Assembly: GCA_030562195.1 (NCBI GenBank)
Contig: CM060203.1
Span: forward strand, 6,958,208-7,022,207
Source: Nipponacmea schrenckii
Taxonomy: Eukaryota > Mollusca > Gastropoda > Lottiidae
Direction: 5' to 3'
DNA length: 64,000 bases
Shown: positions 48,231-61,727 of the stretch, one piece after another
How the letters are laid out: each line of letters begins with the position of its first letter
Position numbering within the stretch: the first letter of the stretch is position 1
Notes under the pieces: generated by a model
What the model was told of the DNA's origin: nothing
What the model saw: the letters and a program-made list of their open reading frames with translations, nothing else
Database searches by the model: none
Position numbers and translations under genes: made by a program

Positions 48231-51200
48231 AGTCAAAGCCTCTGATTGACTGTTTTTATCTAGATATAGGAACGATTGGTATCTAGACATAGCAATGATG
48301 GTGGATCAGGTCAATATAAAATGGGTGAGAATCCATCATTAACTAATTACAAATGCAACCAGGTGCATTTTTTTTCTGTTAGTTTTTAAAAGATGTAAGA
48401 AAGAGAGTTACAATGGAATTTGTAACAGTGTTTTTATAAAGGTCAGATAGTATTGAGATTTGGAGTGGTTTAGGATATAGTCTATTGTTTACATTGTCTT
48501 TTTAAAGCCACTAGACCTCAAATTCAGTGTCTGGTCTACTGTTGGGCTGCTATAAAACATATAAAATGACTTAATCGGCAATTTGAATATTTATTAGCCA
48601 GATATAATTACTATTACTAATTATTAGAAGTAGCTGTGAATTAGATTTTGTATTGAAATGACTTTGATGTGTTTACTTAATGATTTGTTGGATATTTCAG
48701 TGTAAAATCAATATATTTATTTTTATTCACTTTTAAATAGTGACTTGAACAGTTATAATCTGATAAAAACATATGCTATAAAGTAATGATTTAAAGGGTT
48801 GGAGGTATTTCAAGTACAATATTGTATTCAGTAACTTGTAGAATTCTTGTGCAAGAGGTTTAAAGTTGGTAGGAATAACTTGTAGTTAAGGACCTCAGTG
48901 CATTGTTTTACTTTGGTATTTGTGACATCTTGCATAAGTGACTTTAAATGGATATAGATTGTCATATATTTCATTGAAATCTTGCACAAGTGACTTTAAA
49001 TGGATATAGATTGTCATATATTTCATAGAAATCTTACACAAGTGACTTTAAATGGACATTGTTTGCCATAGTAAGTCATAGGAATCTTGCAAAAGTGACT
49101 TTAACTGGATAAGATAGAGAAAACTAGTTAGTTACACTGTTGTATATTTGCTGTAAGGATTACTTGAAGTGGCCAGGTAGGGTACTACTGCTAATCTGTT
49201 TTTCTTTCAGCTCAGGACGGTCAATTTAACTTATTAGCCACTCTTGTCTGACTAGAGCTGTAGAAGTGGCTCAGGTTGAAGGGTAAAGTGTATAATCTTC
49301 AGATCGGCCACACAATATTTGTCCTTTGAAATACACACCCATCTTTATATTTGAATTGGACGTCAAATTCTTTTTCATCTTATTTTCAAGCTGTTAATTT
49401 GGCTTTATTAGCTTTTTTACCAGATGTGTTCAACAAGAGCATCAGATTGTATTGTTGTTTATTGTATTGTTACTAGTCTTGACAAAATCTTCTGTAAATG
49501 TAGTATTTTTGGATATTTTTCCCGATCATACCAGGTATTGTTGACTTAGAACCATGTCAATTATTCATTAAAAAGATCTGCCACCAATAAAGCTTGTAAT
49601 AAAAGTTTGTCTTATATTTAAACCTCACATGGCAAGACACTGCTGAAAATTGTACATGGAAATGGCAAAATATCTGTTTGATTTATCCTCAATAACAAAT
49701 CAGACTTTTTTCTTCATCATGAAGATTCCAATTAGTGAGCTATGGTAACACCTGCTTGTAGTACTGATGTCTCTTTTCCTACCCCATTTCCCCGTGTCAT
49801 ATTGCCAAATATATTTCATTGGACAATAGATGACTATGTCATTTAAAAGCACAAAGGTAGGATATGAAAATAAATTTTAATTTAGTCAAAAATTTCTGGG
49901 CATTTGATTTTGTGGCTGAAAGCTCACACTGGATAAATTCTTTTTAAAAATAAAACACTGTCCTTCTAGCCTAATGACAGTACCCTGTGGTCTGCTGAAA
50001 GTAAAACAGAGCCTTATGAATTTCATTTAGTACTTCAGTGCCTATCGATTGCATTATAATGTTACACTACCCTTTGATGTGACCTTGACAGTGAGACATG
50101 ACCTTGAAAAGCTTGTTGAAGGTGATAGAATGGTTAAACAATAGATTATTACATGTTGTTCTTTTACATGTAACTTAGACTGCCTGCACAATATTCCTAT
50201 ATAGCACACATTTATACCTAGCCATGTGTTAATTCTAACAGTAGGCTAGCACTGTAATAAAATAAATGATTTCAGGGCTTTTGATTTGGTTGTATTTGCC
50301 AGTCATGTCTGGGTGCTTTTTTCAATATCTGTAGCTGGTACATTTGTATACTTAGCTACGTGTTATTCTCATAGTAGGCTAGGACAGACTTCTTTTTAAA
50401 TGTTAAATTTTTAATTGTAAAATGGTTAGAAGGTACAATTCTTGTCATATTTTTAATAAAGTCTAGATATGTTGTACATTTATCAACCGAGAAATGAAGT
50501 GTATGATTAAAAGTTGAATATTTCATTCTGGTGATTGTTACTGAACTGTCAAGTGTTTGCTCAATTCAATGCTGCCAGTTGGCGTATATTACATTTTCAG
50601 AGCTCCCATTGTATAGAACAGTCAAGTCTTCTTCATTTATTTGTAAATAAAATTAAAACATTTTTTTTTATAAATATCACCCAAGTTATTATCTTTATGT
50701 TTTTCTTCTATTTGTCCTTTTGCTAACCTAGTTTGTTTTTCTTAAGATCTCCGCAGGCCTCCTGATGGATCTGATGGGTATTATCAGGGCTTATTGTAAA
50801 ACTAGCCTTGGGGGGTAGGGACTAGAAAACAAATCTTGACAAAATATGTAATTATTTATCATATATACTATACATGAAAGATTTGATCTGGAAAAATAGA
50901 CTAAATTAAAGGGATTTTAGTTGACTAGAGTTCTCATACTGCTGAAAAATGTTTCAGATATACAATCCTGATCAGGACAGTTAATTTGGAATTGGAAGTC
51001 AGTTTTTAATGGTTGGATTTAAAAGCTTTACTATCATTCTTCACAAATTGAAGTCAGAAAACTGTTAGATTTGTAAAACAAACACTACCAGATTTAATCA
51101 AGAAAGTTAACTCAGGCAGGAGCTTGAAATTCCTTTCAATGATACTGTTTATAGGTATACTATCTATTTTATAAGTTGGACCACAAACTGAAATATTTCT

Positions 51201-51380
51201 ATGTTATATTTTGTAGGTATACTATCTCACCAACTAGTGATAAGACCACACTAGTGATAATAAACTAAGCTATCAGGGAATGTTGTCACACTCCTAGTTT
51301 GGACTACTATTCTATACCGGTACTCAACTTTCACCTGCAAGGTAAGCGTTTTACTTTCTTTTTCACTAAAGCCTTAAAAT
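48231..51380. other. Non-coding DNA
   Basis: No gene recognised. An acceptor-like tttttctttcag ends at 49210 but no coding exon follows. Confidence 0.6.
48927..49113. repeat. Tandem repeat, 52-bp unit, four copies
   Basis: Units start near 48927, 48979, 49031 and 49084 with atcttgca.aagtgactttaa; the first two are nearly identical and the last two diverge. Confidence 0.92.
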
Positions 51381-51588
51381 GACACCAGTGGGAGCTGTTG
51401 TGGCTCAGTGAGTTAGACGCTTGCTTGCTAACTTGAAGGACCAGGGTTCAATCCTGACATAGGTCCAGAGTCCAGATGAACTCTGTTTTTTCAACCAGGT
51501 TTCTCCTTGGTCGTTTGGTTGAGACAATAAACTAAGACCCATGTTTTTAGTTTCTAACTTGAAATTTAAAATTAACAGATAAAATTTA
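51381..51588 (+). mobile_element. tRNA-derived SINE with A and B boxes
   Basis: The tRNA-like head has an A box TGGCTCAGTGA at 51401-51411 and a B box GGTTCAATCCT at 51445-51455. Their starts are 44 bp apart, the normal tRNA spacing, giving an internal RNA polymerase III promoter. The body contains tccttggtcgtttggttgag and ataaactaag, matching the remnant at 877-1013. Imperfect direct repeats gccttaaaat (51371) and gctttaaaat (51589) may be target duplications. The central block resembles the conserved domain of a SINE superfamily widespread in animals (MetaSINE type); this is from memory, not from a search. Confidence 0.8.
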
Positions 51589-53534
51589 GCTTTAAAATAT
51601 CAGTTGGTAAAATGAATATTCCAACTACAATAATTATAGATCCAATCTGAAATTGAGATCTATCAGCTGTTAAAGCTAATAGACAATACTAATCCTGAAT
51701 ACTGTGCACCTGTATACACCCTGATATTTTTTTTTGCATTTTGCATGTCCTTGCATGTGAGTTTGATAAATCTTTACTAAAGATGTGTAACTTAGTCATT
51801 TAACTTGAACATTTGTTGTTTCAAACTCTTTATCCAATAACACACTTATTGTGAGATTCATTGACTTAAAATATTGTGCTATATATTTTTATCTATTTTA
51901 CCTCATTATTTTGAGAAAATGAAAGGTCTGAGTTTGGCTTGACTTATTAGTGGACTGCTATTAAAGGTCTGAGTTTGGCTTGACTTGTTAGTGGACTGCT
52001 TGTGTATATCCTTTAAATTGTCATACAATGACACACATATAATTGTCTGATTATTTGTGATAGTCACAACACAATTAAATGTAAATTGGGGCAGATATAT
52101 ATGTTATTGAATTTATGTTTGTTACTACTTACACTATCTCTAAGAGAACTTGTTTTTAATTCAATTTTGTCCTTGTGTGCTTGCATTTTAATCCGCCAAG
52201 GACATTTAACATTTGTTTGTCCTTGTATGAATGTATTCATAAGATATTATATAAATATCGGTATTAATTCCCCTGGTAATGGACACATGTAGTTTATTAT
52301 GAGAACATGAATGAAAGATCCGATATTGGATTGAAAGTATTGATTGGAATGGAATGTCAGGATTACTTATGTTCATCATTTTCTATTGATTTTGCTCATT
52401 TCATTGGTAGTTACTGTGGTGGTCATTATGAAGTCTAATGAAAATACATGTAAATGGCTTAAAAGCAGTTCTTAAGTCTAAAAAAGAATCAAAATCCAAT
52501 AAAATACAATATATAATAGTATAGTGCAAGACGAATACATGCAGGGTACTCATGGGTATTGTAGAATGATCACAATACCATTATTTTGATTACAGGTACC
52601 AGTACTGATCTCTCTTTTCTACTGTTTCTACACATTTAATATCACTCAAAATTAAGAATTCTTTTTTGTTGAAATTTCTGATTTTAAGTTTCATGACAGT
52701 AGCATATTTTTTGCACAGTACTAGAACAAATTTGCTTTGTGTTATTGTGTGGTTGCCTCTGTAAGTGACATTTGTGGTTAACAACAATTTGTGTGGTACT
52801 GTACAGCCATAACAGAATTGTATCTGACTGTATTGTGTATTATTGTTTGGTTGGCTTGGAGACATGGTATAAATTGATCATTAAGAAATCCAATCATGAT
52901 GTTTTAATCTGCTTTTGTCCTGTCTGGAGAAAGTTTCATGTTTATAAGAGATTGAAATGCGGGCCATGTTTTAATTGTAATGAATTGCTTGTATGTGGTA
53001 TGATTTGATATTGTTGTAGCCACTCATGGAGTTATGAGTTGGGAAATTAACATGTATGTTTTTCTTTAAGAAAAAATAAAGTATTGTTTATTAAGCTCTT
53101 CAATATTCCTTAACAGTTTCAAACAAATCTGATTAGGTTGCAATTAATTAGTGTTGTCTTGGTAAATTTTCAACATTGAAAACTGTTCAGAGACAGCTTT
53201 GGCTGACAAGGTGAATACGAACTATGTCAAAGTGGCAAATGAGACAATTTGTTGAACTGTATTGTACTATAGTTGCCTTCAAGGAGATTCAAATTTACGG
53301 TACTGTATTCCCATTTAAGTTCTGATAATTGTCTCATTTAAATAATCTGCTAGAGGCAGGCCGGTTAACTATATTAAACTCATGGCTATTAGTTAGCCAA
53401 GGCCTCAGAGGATTCTATTTGACTGACAGTTTGACTTAGTCTGAATGATTTGTGTCAAGCCTTGAGAGGTAGGTTTAGCTTGACTGGAGATTCAAATCCT
53501 CTCAATCAGACATTGCAGTCAATGGAAGCATACA
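51589..53534. other. Non-coding DNA
   Basis: No gene recognised apart from a 41-bp tandem duplication at 51922-52000. Confidence 0.6.
51922..52000. repeat. Tandem duplication, 41-bp unit
   Basis: aaaggtctgagtttggcttg begins at 51922 and 51963; the two units differ at few positions. Confidence 0.95.
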
Positions 53535-54313
53535 CAGATATCAGTCGGTAGTAGATAGTCAATGTCTGTACATTTGATCACAGTTGGTAGTAGATAGTCA
53601 ATGTCTTGATATCTGTACAGTTGATCACAGTTGGTAGTAGATAGTCAAATGTCTTGATATCTGTACAATTGATCACGGCTGGTAGTAGATAGTCAATGTC
53701 TTGATATCTGTACATTTGATCACGGTTGGTAGTAGATAGTCAATGTCTTGATATCTGTACAGTGATCACAGTTGGTAGTAGATAGTCAATGTCTTGATAT
53801 CTGTACGGTGATCACGGTTGGTAGTAGATAGTCAATGTCTTGATATCTGTACATTTGATCACAGTTGGTAGTAGATAGTCAATGTCTTGATATCTGTACG
53901 GTGATCATGGTTGGTAGTAGATAGTCAATGGCTTGATATCTGTACAATTTACAGCTGGTAGTAGATAGTCAATGTCTTGATATCTGTACAGTGATCACGG
54001 TTGGTAGTAGATAGTCAATGTCTTGATATCTGTACAGTGATCACAGCTGGTAGTAGATAGTCAGTGTCTTGATATCTGTACAGTGATCACGGTTGGTAGT
54101 AGATAGTCAATGTCTTGATATCTGTACAGTGATCACAGTTGGTAGTCAATGTCATGATATCTGTACATTTGATCACAGTTGGTAGTAGATAGTCAATGTC
54201 TTTATATCTGTACATTTGATCACGGTTGGTAGTAGATAGTCAATGTCTTGATATCTGTACATTTGATCACAGTTGGTAGTAGATAGTCAATGTCTTGATA
54301 TCTGTACAGTGAT
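53535..54313. repeat. Minisatellite, 44-48-bp unit
   Basis: About 16 copies of a unit containing ggtagtagatagtcaatgtc and ttgatatctgtac. The linker between units varies (attt, gtt, gt plus gatcac), giving unit lengths of 44 to 48 bp. Higher-order alternation of linker types is visible. Confidence 0.97.
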
Positions 54314-55085
54314 TCTGTCTGTTGCAAGGTCAACTTTGACCCAGCAAGGACCCATTTGTTGTAAAATTGACCATTATTCATCCAGCAATTTACTTCCTTT
54401 CAATCAGATTAGCTATCAATCAGGAAGTTATCACTGCCTTGTCTATTTATAGCTTCATTATTATAGCAATTTGATATTTGTTTCTTGAACCTAGTTTACT
54501 TTATTTGTACAGCAATTGTATTTAGTGTAGCCTATGATTATGAAAGTAACGTAAGTTACAAAATGATATATTTAAGGGAAGTATAAAAGCTTTAAAAACA
54601 ACAACAATTTTCTCCTTTTCAATAACTGTTAATAATGAAAAAGTTGTTCTTTTTTTTTTGTTATTTGTGCAAATAGAGCGAGTTTGAGACTATGTCAAAA
54701 CATGCAATGTCATTTATATAGTACAACTATTCAAATTTGTAAAGAACAAACTATTAGGAATTGTTAGAGGGCTTATAACAGTTGATTATCTTATAATACA
54801 ATGATAATAATAAACATTATATAACAATAATAGTGGGTAATATCTTGTCTTTAGGCACAGAGCCAACTCTCTAATAGGATCCTACTTCTAGTTATTTTGA
54901 TGGTAAGTATATGTAGATCTAAGAGGTCAGGTGGGTACAATATGGTTTAAAATAACTAATAATATGTATTGAATAAACATTGTGTAACAAAAGGAAAGTG
55001 ATCTTTGATTTCTGATTCTTTCTGATACTAAAGTGATGCAACCTGCCATCTGGATTCTATAAGACATTCTAGTAAAATATTTAGT
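54314..55085. other. Non-coding DNA
   Basis: Nothing recognised between the two minisatellites. Confidence 0.7.
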
Positions 55086-56182
55086 TAGCAAAATATTATA
55101 TTCATCTCTTGTGCTCCTTAAACTAGATAGCAAAATATTATATTCATCTCTTGTGCTCCTTAAACTAGATAGCAAAATATTATATTCATCTCTTGTGCTC
55201 CTTAAACTAGATAGCAAAATATTATATTCATCTCTTGTGCTCCTTAAACTAGATAGCAAAATATTATATTCATCTCTTGTGCTCCTTTAACTAGATAGCA
55301 AAATATTATATTCATCTCTTGTGCTCCTTAAACTAGATAGCAAAATATTATATTCATCTCTTGTGCTCCTTAAACTAGATAGCAAAATATTATATTCATC
55401 TCTTGTGCTCCTTAAACTAGATAGCAAAATATTATATTCATCTCTTGTGCTCCTTTAACTAGATAGCAAAATATTATATTCATCTCTTGTGCTCCTTTAA
55501 CTAGATAGCAAAATATTATATTCATCTCTTGTGCTCCTTTAACTAGATAGCAAAATATTATATTCATCTCTTGTGCTCCTTTAACTAGATAGCAAAATAT
55601 TATATTCATCTCTTGTGCTCCTTTAACTAGATAGCAAAATATTATATTCATCTCTTGTGCTCCTTTAACTAGATAGCAAAATATTATATTCATCTCTTGT
55701 GCTCCTTAAACTAGATAGCAAAATATTATATTCATCTCTTGTGCTCCTTAAACTAGATAGCAAAATATTATATTCATCTCTTGTGCTCCTTAACTAGATA
55801 GCAAAATATTATATTCATCTCTTGTGCTCCTTTAACTAGATAGCAAAATATTATATTCATCTCTTGTGCTCCTTAAACTAGATAGCAAAATATTATATTC
55901 ATCTCTTGTGTCCTTAACTAGATAGCAAAATATTATATTCATCTCTTGTGCTCCTTTAACTAGATAGCAAAATATTATATTCATCTCTTGTGTCCTTATA
56001 ACTAGATAGCAAAATATTATATTCATCTCTTGTGCTCCTTAAACTAGATAGCTATTAATACCTAAGTTTAAAGAAATTTATACATCTTGTGCTCCTTAAC
56101 TAGATAGCAAAATATTATATTCATCTCTTGTGTCCTTACTAGATAGCAAAATATTATATTCATCTCTTGTGCTCCTTACTAG
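55086..56182. repeat. Minisatellite, 42-bp unit, about 26 copies
   Basis: The unit contains tagcaaaatattatattcat followed by ctcttgtgctccttaaacta. Most copies are identical except at the end, where ttaaact, tttaact, ttaact and ttact alternate. Because 42 is divisible by 3, long minus-strand frames repeating a 14-residue peptide (MNIIFCYLVKGAQE) arise; they break wherever the unit length changes. A diverged unit lies at 56045-56095. Confidence 0.98.
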
Positions 56183-59029
56183 TTGAATGATTATTTCATC
56201 ATACTGTTGTGTAAAGAAAAGCTCTTAGTGAATCATTTATCTCTTAGATGAATCCACACTTATTCTGTCTCTTGATGTAGCTAATTTATTTAGTGACCAA
56301 CGTGATTATATTATCCTTGGCTAATCTTATTGAAGATATATTGTATCTCATTTTGATTGCTCCCTCCTGTGTTGAAACTTTCTAACATGTTAATTTACTA
56401 TATATTTACTTTAAAATTATCAAAGAAAACTATCAGAAAAGGAAATGAATTTTGATTTACAATTTCAAACTGATAACTCTAGTATGACACCACACATACA
56501 CTTTGTACAATATATTTCTTACAGTTTTTTTTTCATAATCCAATACTCACAACTCAGAAAACCATGTAGGTACCATCCATTTCATTAAATTTGAATGTAA
56601 ATTCAATTCCAAAGTTTTTGATATTTTTCTCGAAGTATTTCTGCTTTGATCTCATTTTTACGAAACTTTGTAAGTTAAATATATCATGTATAACAATTTG
56701 TGTGAATTTGAGATGAACTGTTTTTTTTACTTTAAGAACCATTGTTTTTTTCTTTTTATTTATTATAAGTTCTGTATACTCAAAAGTTAAAGTGGAATTT
56801 AGTGTAAATCTTTCAGATAAAACTGCGAGCATGTTCACAGTTTTCCTAAATAGTTCAAACATCAAAGAAGAAAATAGATCTTGATGCTTATCATTGGAAT
56901 AACATCACACAATGTTACTGTTGCAGGATTTAAATGGAATTGTCATTACTTTAGTTCTTTTATCACTTGAATGTACTGCTAAGTTGGCTTCTTGTCAAAC
57001 AAATAATATGGCTTTAATGTTCTGCTATTTGACATAAACTAAAACTAATGTTTGTCATAATGACCTATCTCTGGTATTAGTTTTAAAAATTTTCAAATCT
57101 AAGTTCAGGAACTTCATAACAGTTCAATACAGAACAGTAGTTGTCAAGGATATATAACTCAAAATTATTTCATCACTTCACTTGGATTTACAATTTTCTA
57201 TCCATTTCCTATATTTTAAATCACTGATAATGGATATGTAATTATATACATGTAACATGTGTAAATATATCTCACTAATTGTTTAGAGAAGAAGCACACA
57301 CTATACAATTAGAAAATCTGGTCATAGGGTGGCCAAGATAAGACATGATTGCTAGATAACAGACCCTATTAGTTACAGGTTGAATTTAAGTTTAAACAGT
57401 CAAAATATATTGTTAGAAGAAAAGATACCAGACTAGATTTTGATATTGAAAAGTGACGTAGAATCTTGTTCAAGGTATACTACCTCTTACAATATTTAAA
57501 GGATAATAGCTGTTAGAATACACTCGTCCCACAGATAATATTTGTGTTTAATATTGACTATTAGTTAAATAAGTATGCATCCCACACTTGATGAATTTTC
57601 AAAAAGCGACAATTCCATTCAGTTTGAGAATAAAAGCGTTTGGGAAATCAACGCTCAAACATCCTTGCGCAAGCGCATTATGGCAATCATTCTTCAGTGT
57701 TACAAAGAAATATTATTATAATTAATTGGGTTGAATATTTTGTCAGTCTTGGAGTATTCATTCAAAATCATATGCATTGCTTTTTCACTGTGTGAATTTA
57801 AATATTGTATTTTGTCTGACTATGTTATGGTAAATTCAAGACTAGAGATCAAGGACTCAGGAAAACCACATGTTAGAGTTACTTCCCTTTATTATTACAA
57901 TTTGAAAATCACTTAATGGATGTATTAAGCGTTTTATAATTAAATTACTTGATTTTGTGGATTTATCTGATTATAGAGAGATTTTGATGTATAGTGACGA
58001 CACCAGTAAGTCTACTAATGGATATATACTGTAATTAGTCAAGTTTGAGAGAAATTAAAATTTTATGTTTCGGCTATTATCCCTTCAAAAAAATAAGGCT
58101 TTAAACATGGCCAAAAAACATCTTCATTAGTGGACTTATCCGCTGTCAAAGGGGTAAGCATGCCTTACATGCTAATCACAGTAACTATGAAGCTTATACT
58201 TAATAAAGATTTTGACAGTTTTTATCAGACTAACAGAACCTAATGGACTGTTTCTGCCAAGGTATGTCTGTAAATGAATTTATTACCCATTGATTCTAAA
58301 AATAGATTCCACAGTGTTTATGGTTCCTGTATTAACCCAGTTTCTTGTATAAAAGAATATTGTTGCCATTTCTGTTGAGGTGGTAATTGTGTGGTATGTT
58401 GTCCATTGTCCAACACAGATATTGGACTGTAGGTACTTGAATGGTAAAAATCAGAATAAAATCATATCTGCATAATGTACAAATGTTGTATATTCAATAG
58501 AAATTTCTCTTATTATAGAAAATCTTTAAAAATCCCAGTTCATGGAATTTCAAAAAGTACCTTAGCTTATAATGACATATTTTCGAAGATAGATATAGTT
58601 TTTCTCTTTTATAATTTCTTGATTTCTTGATCAATATTCATTGTCATTTTCTTTTACAAAGGTCAATGAAAAGAAATTCTATAAGCAACAATTATGGATT
58701 AATAAACAACAGCACACGATTATAATTTGTGTCCCTCATCAATCTGCCAACCTATTAAATGATATATGACCATTGTATCTGTTCTTTGTCCCCAATTGTA
58801 CCAGATTTCATTGTCATATCCTTGCATCTGTCCAATAATGAATCAGCCATCCCCAAATCTGAAAGAATATAGTAAAAATCGCCTTTTGATTTGATTAAGG
58901 ATGGTCATGCATGACTGACATCATAAAATATTTTGTGTTGGTTATAGTGGGTGGTTTTATTCTTGTATTTTTTTATATACCTAAATGTGTGTTTTTAATT
59001 TTGTCATAAATTAATTATTTGGGGCAAAT
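56183..59029. other. Non-coding DNA
   Basis: No gene or known repeat recognised. Confidence 0.6.
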
Positions 59030-59160
59030 TATGGTAGCAAGGTCTCACTTCGCACAAAACATGGTAGCCAGGTCTCACTTTGCACAAAACATGGTGGTAG
59101 CAAGGTCTCACTTCACACAAAACATGGTAGTAAGTTCTCACTTCTCACAAAACATGTCAA
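59030..59160. repeat. Short tandem repeat, about 30-bp unit, four copies
   Basis: Units of the form atggtagcaaggtctcactt plus cgcacaaaac; the open frame across them (MVARSHFAQN repeats) is a by-product of unit length. Confidence 0.93.
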
Positions 59161-61727
59161 GATACAAGGTATTAAATTGTTACATTATGCACTGGTTTCA
59201 AAATTTAGTCTAACATGACAGGTCGTATGCTAAGTGAATGTCTCATCTTTTGTCCCAGAATTGAATGTGTGCATTTTCAACCAATAGTATAATATTTAGT
59301 GAAATCACTTTGCTTAGATGAATGCCTGTCCTGGTGTCCTAATGATATATTTATGTCTGAAACAAATGTTACCAGCTTTATATGAGTTGTTTTATATGTC
59401 TTTTATTTGATGTCAGTGACGGCTGAGTGTGATTATTGGTTACGACTGATATTGGTTGAACTAAAGATCGGTCACTCATAAAGCCTTTCTGACATACCAG
59501 TAGCTATATAAATAATATATACTGGTAATATAATTTATTAATCTACTAATATACCCCTCAAACAAACTGAAACATTACTCCTTCATTCTATTCAGTTAAT
59601 CAAGTGTGGCCAAAACATACCAGGACAATTATAGATTTCTGTGTACAATAGTATGAAGGGGTCAAAATTTGAATGACTCTTGCAAGTTATGTCATAAGAT
59701 GTTTTCTAAAAACCAAGGGATTCAATTAAATTCCCCCTTTGATGAGCAGACGACAATCTAATTGACTGAGAGAGCTATGTGATGTTGTAGTTGATTAACA
59801 CCGAACAGCACTGTCAAGCAAGTTGGAATCCATGTGCTTGAATGTTTATTGAATGTTGCTCGTCAAGCAGACAACAAATGAGTCTCTCCTCAGTCAATTC
59901 AATTTGTATATTTTGGTCTGGAATAATAGTAGAGAAAGGGTTAATTTAAGGTCACAATAAAGGTTCAGTGTGAGAACCAGTTGGGTTAATTTTCTATGAG
60001 CAGAGGACAAAACTATTGTTACCATACAAACTTCTAATACTTTGTAAGAGCAGTAATTTGAAGGACTAATCCCCCAAAAGTCCTTAAGGCAAAAAAAGGG
60101 AAATACTTCTCCAAATAAGACACAATGCTGGTGAGTATGACCAGTACCGTCAGATGTTTTCTGCAGCTTTAAAGAGTTCTCAAAGCAATAATCCCCTGGT
60201 TCTAGAACATTTAGACTCTTCATGCCGTCTCACCATAAGCATATTAAAAGTAATCAATAGGCCAAGCAAATTCCATGAAATATTTGCCCATCAACTTACA
60301 AATTGTTTCCTGGGGGAGGGTTTAAGTTTGGTAAACCTTTTTGTAACCCCTTTGGTAGAATAGTAGAATCAACTGTCGTCTGCAAGTATCATATAATTGT
60401 CTGATGGTAAGAACAGCTGATTGGAGTAGCAGACGCACTTACTGAAGGTTATATCAAGGTGATTGGCAGTGTCTGAAAACAAGCCTTTTCATTGGTTAAT
60501 AATCAATTGAATTTTCCAACACTGGCCTCTCACATGTGTTAGTGTTCTATACTGGTATGATAATATTAGTGTAAAACAGTACCAACTAGTAATTGAGTAC
60601 CAATGGATGTATTTGTTTAAAATTTGTGTATAATATGGAGTAAGCTAGTGTTTTGTGTGGGTAGTTTGTGAATCAATGGTGGGTTGTTTTCTAAGGAGTA
60701 GTTAAGATTATTGATTTATTTACTGATCAGGAAAGACTATTAATGAATAAGGCCTACTACATATTGTAAGTAACATATGAACATTTCCTTCTATTTCTTC
60801 ATTAGTGTATGAAGGGTGGGAATTTTGATGAAATTTGTAGTTGTGTCCGTTAATTTAAGGTATGGGATTCTGAGAAATAAATTCAGTTTAATAGCTATTT
60901 GAATTACAATACGTTTTCGCGAAAGTCGAAATACGTAAATGGAGTTTGTGATAAGAGCTTAGATATCATATTGTAACTTACATTCTAATGTTTTCCTTTT
61001 CTCCGATTTGTAAATAACAAAGGGTTTTGCTGCAGCCATAAAAAGTTGTGTAGATAATTGACTAGCACATTTATTTTGTTGTACCGGTAACTAATAGTTT
61101 CCTTTTTCCTCATAACAACAACCCATACTATAATACCTCCTCTTATTATGCCTTGTGGATAGAATTTCCTGGAGAAAGGAAAATAATTGTCCCTGATCAC
61201 AGTAGGTATAGTTTAAAGTTTGGGTCAAGAAAATTTGTGTATTTATCAGATATTTTCTTATACCCTGACATAATTATTTAATGAATTTTTAATGAAGCTG
61301 CCAAACAATTATGGGAACAGACATGGCTGGTTAATATAAGTGAATCCAAGTCCCTGACATTTTTTTATGGTCTAGATATTCTAGTTTGATAATAAGTTAA
61401 TGTTTGATTAATAGACAGGTAATGGTCTGATATTTTTGAAAGTGATTTTTAGTACTTGACAGTTAGAGTGGGAGAATATAATTAAATTATGAGTTAAACT
61501 TAATGTATTTTTAATAGCACTGAAATTGGCTAGGTATTATTTTCAACCTATATACATATAGTCTGATATTGATATACCTCATTGGTTAAGTATCCTGATG
61601 TATTTCATAGGATTATCTGACTGTATTGTGAAATATACACATCAATATAAATATTCAATATTTTTAAGTCGTGTATTTTTAGCTGTTCAAGCAATCCAAA
61701 ATATATATGTAGCCTGTTTATTGACAA
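59161..61727. other. Non-coding DNA
   Basis: No gene recognised. Open frames such as 60154-60363 (+) and 60223-59894 (-) overlap each other and match no family. Confidence 0.6.

Noticed and set aside
51391..51460. tRNA gene
   Set aside because: A and B boxes are present, but the cloverleaf is degraded and a SINE body follows without a tRNA end.
54927..56026. Minus-strand open frames encoding a repeated 14-residue peptide
   Set aside because: They follow from the 42-bp unit length and break wherever a unit differs by one or two bases.
53535..56182. CRISPR-like repeat arrays
   Set aside because: Repeats are contiguous with no unique spacers and the genome is eukaryotic; they are minisatellites.
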